Positions 44,234-55,369 of a stretch of 64,000 nt of DNA are shown here, piece after piece (position 1 is the first letter of the stretch; every line of letters starts with the position of its first letter). The DNA comes from Dolomedes plantarius. Lineage: Eukaryota > Arthropoda > Arachnida > Araneae > Dolomedidae. The notes under the pieces were generated by a model. That model ran no database searches and was not told where the DNA came from. It saw only the letters and a list, made by a program, of their open reading frames with translations. The stretch is taken from NCBI GenBank assembly GCA_907164885.2, contig OU015496.1, positions 715,638 to 779,637 on the forward strand, written 5' to 3'. The position numbers and the translations under genes are program-made.

Positions 44234-44904
44234 TAGGGTTTATACAAAAACCTACTTTATGAAAAACCGGTTTTCGAATTCCAGATTTCAAAAAAAAAAA
44301 CCGGTTTTAGCCGGTTTTCGAATTTTTGTCGAAAAAAATAGAATAGGGAAAAATATTTTACTTAATTTATATAAAATAACAAAAACGAAAATCAATATCA
44401 AAGTCAAAATATAAAAAAAAAATTAAGGAATACACATTACTTACACAAAATAACGAAAACTCAAACAAAAATTTCAAATTTCAAATAATATTTATATTCA
44501 TTTCACTAATTTTAATTTCTTCTAAGAAAATAGGATTTTAAAAAACATAAAATATCCACTGAACGGTGGCTAAGTTGTGTTCTTATTTTGGACACAATAT
44601 TGCCTGAAATTGAAAATACTCGTTCACTAGCTACTGAGCTTGGTTTTATAGTTTTCAAGGCATCAAATAACAAATCGAAGTTTTTGGTTCTTTTATTCGT
44701 TGCCTCAAATAATGAAAATTCAGCTTTCAGTGTCTTTGGATTTGTAAGTTTTTCTTCAGGGTCTTCAAGAAATCAAATAAGTTGAAAATTAATTTTTAAA
44801 TAATAATTTGAATTCTTTTAAACCGGTTTTCTTAATTTAAAAACCGGTTTTCAAATGTGGCAAATTTATTTTAAAAACCGGGTTTGAAAAACCGTCAAAC
44901 ACTA
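44234..44904 (-). mobile_element. hAT derivative with perfect 8-bp target duplication
   Basis: The ends are tagggtttatacaaaaacc and, on the reverse strand, tagtgtttgacggtttttca, flanked by GCATCAAC on both sides (44226-44233, 44905-44912). Repeated aaaccggttt motifs fill both subterminal zones (44265-44320 and 44820-44895). The only coding part is a C-terminal transposase segment on the minus strand (44512-44772). It is 671 bp long. Confidence 0.9.
44512..44772 (-). pseudogene. hAT transposase C-terminal dimerisation domain
   Basis: An 86-codon stretch without a start codon but with the natural stop: ...PSSVASERVFSISGNIVSK, then IRTQLSHRSVDILCFLKS. S-V-A-S-E-R-x-F-S-x-x-G-x-x-x-S-x-x-R-x-x-L is the hATC signature, which dimerises hAT transposases and completes the nuclease fold. 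The BED finger and catalytic residues have been deleted and a stop precedes the open part. It has no frameshift inside the domain. It lies centrally in the 671-bp element, so the deletion removed the 5' part of the gene while keeping both ends. Confidence 0.75.
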
Positions 44905-44967
44905 GCATCAACAAGCTCCCACTCTATTACATTTTCCCCTCCAAAATTTTCTATAAGTGAAGATTTT

Positions 44968-45036
44968 TATAAATCTTTAAGTTATTAAGTCTTTAACTAC
45001 CATTTTCATGAATGGTAGTTTACTTAAAGATTTATA
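44968..45036. repeat. Hairpin-forming inverted repeat
   Basis: The outer arms tataaatctttaagt (44968-44982) and acttaaagatttata (45022-45036) are perfectly complementary, as are the inner arms aactaccatt (44995-45004) and aatggtagtt (45011-45020). The whole forms a long hairpin of about 69 nt. No transposon termini or duplication seen. Confidence 0.75.
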
Positions 45037-45039
45037 AAT

Positions 45040-45365
45040 TTCTATGCAGCAAGTACAATCAATTCCTACGCAGGTAGAAAGAAGAGTGACAGGTTTTTGA
45101 ATTCTCACTCATCATATTGAACCGAAAACTAATCGCTGACTCCGAGACTCATACTAAATCACCGTAGTAATTGTTTGTAGTGTACTGTTCAGTAGCTGGT
45201 AGTTGAGAGAGGATGACATAGTTTTAGAAGAAAGTTACCCGAAGCCTGAGAATTAAACACGATGGGTGTTGTTAGTAGTGCACATATGGTTCAGTGGTTA
45301 AAAGTTCCTAAATCAAAACGACAGAAGAAACGAAAGTCGAACAGAATTAATATTAAGAATAACAT
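45040..45365. other. Unassigned stretch
   Basis: No recognised feature. Confidence 0.3.
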
Positions 45366-45369
45366 TTAA

Positions 45370-46087
45370 GGGGATGATGGACCTTTCAAAACGATTTTTG
45401 AAATTTTTACCACAGAGATATGAAATTTTGTATATATATTCATTAAAGTATAACAATATTAAACACCTTATAAAATTTTATAAATATTTTAAAAAAATAT
45501 TTTATAATTAAAAAATTTAAATTAAATTACCCTTCTTTAAAATGCTCCTTGCGACTCAATTTTAAACTTTTCCCCTTAATTTTGCATTTATATTGCTTAT
45601 AAATACTTTCTGAACAAAGTTATGTATTTTTTTGTACTTTCGTCGAATAGTTAAGTTTTAGAAAATATTTTTATGCTTGTACTCTGAATTTTCGCGAAAT
45701 TTTTGTACTTTTCTACACTAAAGTTAAACTTTTATAACCTAAATGGCCTCGAATCCTAAAATGGATACATAACTTTATTTTGATGTATTACAGGAATATT
45801 TATTATAAATTTCATAAAATTTCGTCAAAAATTCTGACGCGAGGAGCATTTTAAAGACTTGCAAATCTGGAAATTTCTCATTTTGAGAAAAAGTCATTTA
45901 AAAGATAATTTTTTATCTACCTTTAATACTTACTACTCTAAAGCCACCAATTTTTCATTTTTCTTTTCACTACACGTTTTAAATGAATTTCATTCCAATA
46001 TTTACATGTTTTTAAAATATTAATTCACCCCAAAAAAAAATTCCAACTTTTGCTCGATTTTTGGTAATTTGAAAGTCCACCATCCCC
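45370..46087. mobile_element. TTAA MITE, family member 2 (diverged)
   Basis: TTAA at 45366-45369 and 46088-46091 flanks ends GGGGATGATGGACCTTTCAA and GGGGATGGTGGACTTTCAA. Its 718 bases are non-coding. Ends and length match the 43263 and 60623 copies, but the interior is much more diverged. Confidence 0.85.
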
Positions 46088-46091
46088 TTAA

Positions 46092-47763
46092 TGAATATAG
46101 AATTTAGCTCTTTACAGCAAGAAGCACCTGTTCGAAGTGTCACAGAATTTACTTAACGCGGGAATCCAAATGCGGTGAAAATCAATGCGCATGCGCGCTA
46201 TACAGGAAGTGATCTATTTATAGAAATCGTGCGCTACAATTCACTACAGCAGCTGTTAGTAGAATTACATTGGGAACAGTTATGATTAAAAATAAAAAAA
46301 GTTAATACAATCGAAGAAAGAAAAGCCGGGAGACGATCAGACTGGAGCAAGTGTGTTTGTAATTAAGCTTTGTTTTCTGAACTCCTGTGGTTGTGAAGGT
46401 GCAAATTACAAAAAATACTAATAATAGTAATAGTATAGTTATTTTTTTAAAAGGATTACCAAGCTGCCTTTGTTTATAGGCAATATAGTATAGCAAGAAG
46501 GAAATACTACACACAATATTCTATTTTTATCTTCAGTATAGAATGCAGTTTCTTCATGCCCTGTAGTCTAAGATTCTCTTAATTACTGATGAACGACAAA
46601 CAAACTAATATTCTGTATTTAAAATTAATCAATTCAGATATAGGTGAAATATATTTTAGTGTCTCCTCCGTTTTCGAGACCCATGATAGCCATAATATAT
46701 ACCCATTTCAGGAACTGCCTCGCATTTACGGTCTAAAATGTATTGACATGAGCACATGTATAATGCAATTTATGTTTGACAGCCCTGATGGAATTATATT
46801 TGCCGTTGGCGACATGAAGTTTTCTATTATGTAATATATCTGGCTGATAACTGGAATATATGCTCCTTATGTTAGAGTTTGTAATAAGACAAACTTCTTT
46901 GACAATACTAAGAATGAAAATTCATTCGAGTAAAATGTATAGCGGCAAAAGTTGCAAATGCCAAAACTTTTTGAAAAACATTCTAAAAATGCTCCAGTAA
47001 ATGTTTTATTACTACCCGTATTTGCGTCAGAAATAAAGATTAAAGAGAAAATGGTTACCCGATCTTACATCGTAAAAAATATTGTAATATGGTAGGCATG
47101 TATATTTATTTTAACATCAACTAGATACGAAGAATTGAAATGTATGACATATAATATTCAGATTCGTTTTGGAGAATGTTATGTATTGTCCTACAGCTGA
47201 AAATATTCGATAAGTCTAAGAAGTCACCATTACTACACATAAACATTTGTTTCTGAAAAGTTCCATTATTATTTCCTAAAACAATAGGTTTCTATATGAA
47301 ATATTTATTTGAGATAAAATAGGTACATATAACATAAATTTATGATCGTATCTTTACATAAATACAGTCATTCAAATTATAAACAAAAAAAATGAAACCA
47401 TATTAGATCGAAACTATTTTGTTATATTTCTACAGTTTTATTTATTCTTTTTTAAAAGATGGATATAAACGAAAATTCTTTTTGTTCTTAGATTAAGGAC
47501 AAGAAAACGAATTAAATTTTTTCGATATGAAAAAAAAACATCAAAGTGTGAGATATAAGAATTAATGACTGGTTTTCGAACCGGTACTGAAGATTGCGAA
47601 TCGAAGACAAAGCAAATGAGTCACCTTCGGCCTTGTTAAAATCCTTTCAGTGGGTAGTTATTTCTTTCTTCATTCCATCTATTGTGTCCCGAGCAATATT
47701 TAAACTTGAAAAATATCTTCGTCATTAAAAGTTAGGTAAGAAACTTATCTTACCTGAAAATCT
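46092..47763. other. Unassigned stretch
   Basis: No gene supported. The 81-codon frame at 46589-46834 has no recognisable domain and I leave it uncalled. Confidence 0.3.
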
Positions 47764-48056
47764 TGATGGTCCGGGTAGTTGTTTTTCATTTAAATAAAAG
47801 TTGAGACACACGAATCAAAGAAACAGGACGACCTTTGGCAAATTAATGACATCTATTACTAAAAACATTGATTTACACATTAGTTTTAACGAATAAACAC
47901 GAAAATATGACAGGCTATTAGACACAACGCGCGAACATTACATAAAACTAAACTAAACTAAAGAACATCTCAGTTGCATTTTCTCTTCTTCACTTCACTT
48001 CTTCCGTGCGTACTTGCGCAGAACGGAATTCAGGGGTAATGCCGCATTCCGCAACA
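47764..48056 (-). mobile_element. 3' LTR of the BEL/Pao element
   Basis: It begins TGTTGCGGAATGCGGC on the minus strand just after the purine tract. The end is uncertain: ...ctacccggaccatca near 47764 is my best guess, giving about 290 bp. No 5' LTR is available in the window for comparison. Confidence 0.5.
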
Positions 48057-48089
48057 TACTCCCACCTTTGAGTTTCGAACCAGAGAAAC

Positions 48090-49039
48090 TCAAACCCTAA
48101 TTGTAGGTTTCAATAACCGTCCGTATCGGGATCGTCTAAGTCCGTGATCGGGTGCTGAACAGTCTACATCACCTTGATGAGTCCCATTGTCAATTGTCCG
48201 ATCTGCAGGAAACAAGTCAGTGACCGGAACAAGGTCGGTCTGCACATCTTCTTCAGTAACTGCTAAAGGTATCAGTCGAATCACTGGAAGAAGAAACTCG
48301 CCATTTTCATTTTAACTTTAACAAACCGGATATAACCATCTTTTGAAGGATAAACGTCTGTAACTCTGGCCATAGGCCAATCTAATCTCTTGGTGTTGTC
48401 GCTAGAAACTAAAACTACATCTCCGATTTGGATTCGTTTGTTATTTTTAGCATTCTTAGATGATTGTCTTAAATGTCCTAAATATTCTATTCGGAATCTT
48501 TTACGTAGATCTTCTCTAATTCTTTGTCTATAAGTGAGTCTTTTATTGAGAGACAATGAATCTAAATTGTCTAAATCAGGAGTTCGCGATTCTTTGAGTT
48601 CCTGTAAAAACATGGAAGGTGTGAGAGGGGTGAGATCAGTCACATCATCAGAAACATAAGTTATTGGACGGCTATTTATAATGCTCTCGGTGTCACAGAG
48701 GATGGTTGTCATTTCTTCTAAATTCAGGGACGACCGTCCTAAAACTTTTCGTAGTATTCCTTTGATCATACCAACAAGACGTTCCCACCATCCACCCCAC
48801 CATGGAGCAGATGGGGGAATGAACTTCCAGTCAATTTTTTGGCTTGTACTGTACTGGGAAATAATATTCCAATCGATTCGTTTCAACAAATTATCTGCAC
48901 CTGTAAAGTTAGTTCCATTATCACAATAGACAATAGCTGGTCTACCTCTTCTGGCAATAAATCTCCGAAATGTTTGTAAAAAATTGTCCGTCGTTAAGGC
49001 AGTTGCTACTTCTAAATAAATAGCTCTAAAACAGCACAT
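48090..49039 (-). pseudogene. BEL/Pao integrase core and C-terminus
   Basis: The retroviral-type integrase core shows VYCDNGTNFTGA (second Asp) and APWWGGWWERLVGMIKG (catalytic Glu); the first Asp (GIDFAGPL) lies in the preceding frame. A C-terminal DNA-binding-like part (IGDVVLVSSDNTKRLDWPMA) and a tail ending in YGRLLKP follow. A frameshift at about 49030 separates it from the upstream pol frame, and another near 48281 separates the core from the last 64 residues. The enzyme inserts cDNA into the host genome; this copy cannot make it in one piece. Confidence 0.8.
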
Positions 49040-51165
49040 GTGTAAATAACTATCCAGGCTTTCTGACCATTTCTTAGAATTAATGGGCCAGCGAAATCTA
49101 TTCCGACGACTTCGAACACCACAGCTTCCTTTACGCCATCTTTTGGGAGGGGTGCTTCGACTGTCGGTTTAGGGCGCGAGTTAAATCGTTTACATCGTAC
49201 ACATGTTCTAATTACATTTCTTACGGTTTTCCGATATTTAAGAATCCAAAAATCTTCTCTTAAGTCACTCATCAGAATTTGAACACCAGCGTGATTTAAT
49301 TTAGCATGTCTGGTCTGAATAATTTTTTCTACAACTGGATGACGCGAAGGCAATATTGTCGGATATCTGAAATTTTTTGTATCTTTTCTCATTAAGATTC
49401 GGGTCTTTACTTTCAAAATTCCATTTGAATCTACATAACACTGAAGCGTTTTTAAGTGTTTATCATCAGTTCCTGAAAATGATTCGTTCTGTACAATTTT
49501 CAACACTGTGACTTCTGCTCTATTTATCTCTTCGAGTGTTAAGTCGCCAGTAATTCGGTTACACTTTTCAACTTTACGATTTGTGAAAAATCGATATATC
49601 CATGCAGTAACTCTAAGAAGCTTATTGTACGAGGAGAATCGGTCATAATATTTTTCCTCAAATGCTTCTGCATGATTAGCTGCGCTAATGACAGTTTTCC
49701 TTTTTTGCGAATTGATTACAGCGAAATGGGGGACTGCGATTGATTTCGGCCATTCCTCCGGTGTTCTTGCTAACCAGTCCACACCCTCCCACCATCTCGT
49801 CTGAGTCAAAGCTTCAACACTACATCCACGAGATGGAAGATCTGCGGCATTCAAATGCCCTGGCACGTGATGCCAATCTTCAGGGTTGGTTAGAGAACGA
49901 ATTTCATGCACTCTGTTATAAACAAAAGGAGCCCAATTTTCAGTTCCTTTGATCCAATACAAAGCATTTGCCGAGTCAAACCAGAAAAATTTCGGTACAT
50001 TCTCCAATTTTAGATCATTACTCACACTCTGAGCTAATCTAGCGCCGATACTGCAGGCAAGGAGTTCCAATCTTGAAATGGATAGAGACTTCATTGGAGG
50101 AACTCTGCATCTTGCTTGAACAAGTTGACAGGTCGTTGAATTTTCAGTTTCGCATCTCAAAAAAACACAAGTAGCATATGCTACTTTGCTTACATCGCAG
50201 AACACATGCAACGTCAAACTTCTCGGTACTTCAGAAACGGGTATAAGACATCGCGGAATTTCTACTTCTTTCAATTTAGATATATCTTTTCTCCACCTTT
50301 CAAATTTTTTGACAATGAAGGTGGGAAGTTCCGCATCCCACGACACTTTTAATTTCCAGCACTCTTGTAGGAGAATCTTTGGCCCCAACGTAATAGGGCA
50401 AGTGAAGCCTAGTGGGTCAAAAATCTTGTGCACAGCTGACAGAATTTTTCTTTTTGTCACGGGCGCATTGTCTTCAGCGTAATCTCGTAAATCTACCGTC
50501 AAAGAATCATTTTTTAAATTCCACTTAAGTCCCAGAACAGGAATATTCTTTTCGTTTTCTGACGAAATAGCATCAAAGTCTTTATTACTGTGCTCCCAAC
50601 CTCTAAGCTCAAATTTGGCAGTGCTAAGAACTGTTTTAGATTCCTCGATAAATTTATCAAGCTCTTCGGGGTCATCCACACTAGTCACACAGTTATCCAC
50701 GTAAAATGATTCTAACAACTGGGCTGCAGTTTTTTCAAACTTTTGAGGAACATTCTGCAAATGAAATCGAATGGTTGCTCCCAATAGATAAGGAGAGCAA
50801 GAAAGCCCAAAAACAACTCGCCGATGCTGGAAAATTTTAGGTTTGGCCGGATCACCTCCCTCCCACCATAAAAATTTCAGATAAGGTTTATATACTTCAC
50901 TGAGTCTAATCTGCAGGAATGCTCTGCGAATGTCGGCAACGACGCCTATTTTTTTAAATCTAAATCTATTCATGATGGCAGGAATGAGCTCAACAGTGTT
51001 TGGTCCCTTTTCCAAACAATCGTTTATAGAGGGTAAATTCCTTTCTCTTGCCGATCCGTCGAAGACGGGTCGCACTCTTGTGGTAGAATTTTCTTTAACT
51101 ACGGCCCGGTGAGGCAAGTAATGTTCACTTTCATCGGTAGAGGAGTTCTTGACTTCTTCAATGAC
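49012..51165 (-). pseudogene. BEL/Pao reverse transcriptase, RNase H and integrase N-terminus
   Basis: This is the longest intact stretch, about 700 residues. Reverse transcriptase: RVRPVFDGSARE (near the start), VADIRRAFLQIRL (first catalytic Asp), GLSCSPYLLGATI, and FYVDNCVTSV, where the usual YVDD active site reads YVDN. RNase H: LHVFCDVSKVAYATCVF, ISRLELLACSIGARL, FWFDSANALYWIKG and VPGHLNAADLPSRG. Integrase zinc-binding HHCC: TRHAKLNHAG and TCVRCKRF, then GIDFAGPL. A single in-frame stop at about 51166 separates it from the upstream protease region. Residues after GIDFAGPL are lost to a frameshift. Confidence 0.9.
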
Positions 51166-51993
51166 TTACTCTTGAAGCCACTCTCTGAACACTTCTTCGT
51201 ATGTTTCTAAGTTTCCACTCCTCTTCAATGAATCGACACAGCTCTTCAGCCTACGTTCTGCAACATTTCTGCAAGCGGGTAAAGAAGGATGGCTGTCTAT
51301 CCACAGGACACTTACAACGTACCTTCCATCATCATCAATTTTCACACTTCTGTTAAAATGTTCTTCGGCTGCCATCTCCAGCTCTTGTCGATTTCCTTTG
51401 TTTCCAGGATCTAAAATTCCAAGTGTGTCAAGCCGCCATAGATCTGAAATTTTTGCATCGTTTACATGTAGCGACATAACACTATTCGTGCTGTCTGAAG
51501 ATTCGTCTGTATTTGTTTTACCCATTATTGTCCATCCCAGGCGCGTTTCCATCAAAACTAGGCCAGATTGTAACTGTTTTATGTTCCCAGTATACAATTT
51601 ACCTACAACATCTGCCCCAATTAGCCCATGAATTTCTTCAGGAGAAAACTGGTATAACAAATCTACCTCATCATTCAAGTCAGACAGAAAAATTTTTACT
51701 TCTTAATTTCACTGATAAATTTCCCCCGTGGAATTTTTGGAATTTTGGAACATATTTTTTCTTGGTTTAACTCCTCGAAATTACATCTGTATCTATCCGA
51801 AAAGTCACTTAGACGAATCAAATATCTCTGGTGTGTTTCTGTAGTTTCTAAGCCGCCGAATAAACTGAGTCAAATTTTCTTCAGCAATGCATTTATATCC
51901 CATTTCCGACATCGCGAAATTTGATAAGTAGGATTTACTACTGCCAGAATCAATAGACACTCTTATATAGTTCGTTTTATTCTCACCCCTCAA
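51166..51993 (-). pseudogene. BEL/Pao protease and linker
   Basis: A retropepsin-like motif VSIDSGSSKSYLSNFAMSEM lies at the start. After a frameshifted interval (51679-51805) the frame resumes with the conserved BEL linker: GLIGADVVGKLY, then GLVLMETRLGWTIMGKT, and farther on HFNRSVKIDDDGRYVVSVLW. The retropepsin would cut the gag-pol polyprotein. A stop codon separates the protease from the upstream gag-proximal frame and one stop ends this part before reverse transcriptase. Confidence 0.8.
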
Positions 51994-52011
51994 ACGAACA
52001 ATAAGTGTTTG

Positions 52012-52850
52012 CTAAAGAACTTTACGCGTAGATGTTTTATTGGACAGAGCTGAGTCCTTCTTATCTTCAGTTTCTACTCTTTCAACACGTTGCGGTTTGC
52101 TCGAGCATTCCTGACTGAATTTTCTGGTACACATAACTTTAAAATAAGATTTACCACCACAGAACTCGCAAGGTGGAACTTTCGCTTTACATAAACGAAA
52201 AACATGGTTTGTTTGCAAGACACCTAAAACATGCATTATTTTTCATTAAAACTTGTTTTTTTCTCTTCATAAGATAAATTATCAGCATATCTACAAACAT
52301 TACCCGAATGACCAACTCGATTACAAAACACGCAGACTTCTCTTTTCGTTTCCGAAGAATTAAACAATTCTGCAGCTGTCGGTAAAATTCTTTCCCTCTT
52401 AGCTGACGCGGCCGAAGTACATTTCTTTACGTTTTCTGAATCAAGGTTAAATCCGGTGCGCGATAATCTGACTTTCTCATCGCTTTCGATTTCGTGGCGT
52501 AAAAATTTCATCAGAGTATCTAATTTATTAACATTTTCGTCTTTCGAATTAGATGTCAAGGATATCAAAGTTAAATTTCTTTCCCAAATTCTTAATATGT
52601 CGACGGGCAGACAAGATTCAATTAATGGGTACAAAATTGAAGAATAATTTTCGCTAGAAACACCCAACATATTCAACGATCTCAAGTATGTTTCAATCTT
52701 ATCGTACAATTTAAATAGAGGTGTTTTAGTACCTTTCCCCATCACGTTGTTCATCATTTGAGAAAGAACTTCCCTGATGTACAACTCTATTAGTACATCT
52801 TTTCGAGAAAATCGAGCCTTTAAACAATCAATAACATAAAATAGATAAAT
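52012..52850 (-). pseudogene. BEL/Pao gag, C-terminal two thirds
   Basis: The open frame continues about 20 codons above the first possible start near 52784 (ARFSRKDVLIELYIREVL), so the N-terminus has been cut off. Downstream comes a capsid-like region (LPVDILRIWERN), then a zinc knuckle CVFCNRVGHSGNVC of the C-x2-C-x4-H-x4-C type. After a frameshift at about 52236 there is a second Cys-rich part (PPCEFCGG). The knuckle binds RNA during particle assembly in intact relatives. Truncation at 52850 has no recognisable cause. Confidence 0.75.
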
Positions 52851-53765
52851 TTGCTTCTATACAGCTAGCTGTTTATACACATGAATATCATTCTATTTGA
52901 GAATAAAAGATTAATATGATATATCTAAAAGGAATATAAGCTAGCTGTGATGTAAATCATTTCTTACTCAAATTGAATTTTAAATTTTATATTTTCCAAT
53001 TTGGTGAATTTTTTTATTCATATCGTACATTTTATTTTTTTACTATTCTTTAAAGAAGAATAAGAGAAATTTTCTTTTTATATCCAGTAACCTAAAACTG
53101 TATAAATAAAACAAAAACTTTTGGTTCAGATCGTTTATTAATTTAAGCTTCGTTATTAATTTGGCTATTCGGTCTTTTGGAAGGAAAAACATACTGTTTA
53201 AAATTTAAGAAAAGATGTTTATATCTTTTGCCAGTTTACGTTAATGTGTTTTTTAACCAAAATATCGACAAATTTAACCCTTCATAATGATGAATATTAT
53301 ACTTTACCGATATAATTAGCAACGTCTTTGGATACCACAATCTAAGCTACAAAACTTTTCCACAAATACAATTCTTTGCACATTTGTGCAATTAACCTTC
53401 CTAAAAAAATTCTACCTTGCCCAGAAAAGTACTGGAATATCAAAAAATCATACTTATTTTTATTTAAGAAAAAAAGAATTGTTTTTAAATAAATGAGAAA
53501 GGTATTTTTCGTTGTTTTAAACTGCCACCAAATTAGTTGTCGCGATGAATAATACTTTACAGATAATTAACTATTGATACTGAGAAAAAGCTATAGAATA
53601 ACACGCTATAGAAAAAATGCTGGAATTTCTTTTTTAAACACTGTACATACATTTATTTTATGCACACGGGTTTTTTTTGACGATACGATTTTGATGAAGT
53701 AATTATCATGTGTCTAAAATTCTACGGATGTCCTTACCTGATGATCATCGCTTACTTTGTATCAT

Positions 53766-53766
<1 letters not shown>
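52851..53766. other. Unassigned AT-rich stretch
   Basis: No gene or repeat recognised upstream of the truncated gag. In particular no 5' LTR. Confidence 0.35.

Positions 53767-53839
<73 letters not shown>
53767..53839. repeat. Compound (AT)n(GT)n microsatellite
   Basis: About 22 AT repeats pass into about 14 GT repeats. Confidence 0.95.
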
Positions 53840-53842
<3 letters not shown>

Positions 53843-55130
53843 AATTAATTGAGAATTTACGGGGGGCTTCGAAATAATTAATTTCTAACGTTAAAAGCTA
53901 TCATATTTCAGAGTCAATCAGATTACACGCGACTACGAATGCATAGACTATAGGAGTTATTAATAGAGCGGGATGGCCTTGGGGAGAATCAAGAAAGAGA
54001 ATCACAGGCATTCATTGCGTGGGGAGTTGTTTTGGAGTTCAGACTAGGTTTCGCGCGAAAAAGTATTTGTAAAGTCAGCAAAAGATGCTTCTCGGACAAT
54101 CGGCAGTCGTCAATGAGCATGCCCGATAAATTTAGACGCCTTGGGGGAACAATAGAATTTCGGCAGAAGGGGATTAGCATTTGGATTGAACGGTCACGCG
54201 TCACGACGTGGAGATGCTTACTTGGAAAACTAAATTATGCGCGGATTGAATTCGAGGGTACTTAAATTAATAATTGGAATAAATTTATTGGATGTAATTA
54301 ATTTGTAATCATTTACCACGGCCTATGTTTACTGACTGCAATATTATTAATATGTATTAGGGAGTTTAAGAGGAATTTACGATATTAAGAGCACGCTTCG
54401 GATTGTTGTATATATATATATATATATATATATACAACATAATAATTGTCCCTCTAACATTTTTCGTTAACAACTTTCAGGTTATAAAATATTATTACTC
54501 GTACAACATGATTTCCTATAACTCGATTTCATACAACGCGTAACATATTAATCGCGTTATATTGGAGTCTATTGTATTTGTATATAATTCGTTAAGTTGG
54601 CAATTAAATATAATAAGTTTTATGCCCACATTTCCATTTATAACTAAGATTGACATAACTAAGATTCTCCAAATCCTACCTCTGTTTCATCTGAATTTTT
54701 TATTGCCAATATTTTCTTTTTATCCAATAAAAAACGCTTCAAAAATTTCGAAGTGATCTTGAAATTGTTTAAAAACCATGATTTGCCGACAACCTTATGG
54801 TGATGGAGCATTAGACATGACCAACTTAAACAATATAAAAAAAAATTTCGGAACCACTGATGTACATAAGAACTCACAATAAATAATTAAACAATTTTCT
54901 TTCAATTAAAATAAAAATTTTTGTTTGTAAAACTTTTGTAATTATCTTAGGATTTGGATTAAATAATTTTACTCTAAACTAGGTATTTGTCGCAAAATTT
55001 TCTTTTCTGTTAGTACGTGCAATACCATTCACAATAGTAAGAAACTGTCATGTGACAGAATACTATTCCGATGTTTCGATTCCAGGTCATAAATTCTTTA
55101 CGCAATTTCATTCCGTGTTCTCCGGTAGAC
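53840..55130. other. Unassigned stretch with an AT microsatellite
   Basis: An (AT)n run lies at 54407-54434. A more complex, less AT-rich part at 53960-54270 contains a 77-codon frame (54032-54265) without a recognisable domain; I do not call a gene. Confidence 0.3.
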
Positions 55131-55369
55131 AGTAACTATGCCTCGCATACAGGTGCGCGAACGAAATGCGCAGACGCCAGCATTTGAGAGAGGGCGTGTA
55201 GTTGCGCTCAAAGAATCCGGTTGGTCTAATCGGCGAATCGCTTGACATTTGGTTAGGAGCGATGCCAGACGATGTTGGCAGGAATGGGTGAACCATATCT
55301 GGAGACGCCTCGAACAGCGGTGGGGCACAAACCTGACTGTCCTCCGCTATACGGGCCAACAACCAGGAG

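Larger units (their letters stand above)
47764..52850 (-). mobile_element. BEL/Pao LTR retrotransposon, 5'-truncated and decayed
   Basis: Going along the minus strand: part of gag (from about 52850), protease, reverse transcriptase, RNase H, integrase, a purine-rich tract (aaaggtgggag, about 48059-48069), and a 3' LTR starting TGTTGCGGAATGCGG at 48056. The order PR-RT-RH-IN and the sequence motifs are those of BEL/Pao. No 5' LTR or N-terminal gag is found above 52850, and no target duplication is seen. The reading frames are broken by several stops and at least four frameshifts. Confidence 0.85.

Noticed and set aside
46589..46834. 81-codon open frame
   Set aside because: No recognisable domain, splice context or composition shift; length is within chance for the window.
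47565..47640. B-box-like ggttttcgaaccgg as a tRNA or SINE
   Set aside because: No A-box at a proper distance, no stem structure and no body repeat.
48681..48929. Plus-strand frames over the BEL/Pao region (also 49740-49952, 50186-50482, 51398-51770)
   Set aside because: They are antisense to clear pol domains on the minus strand.
54032..54265. 77-codon open frame in a less AT-rich segment
   Set aside because: Both strands are open over the same bases and no domain is visible.
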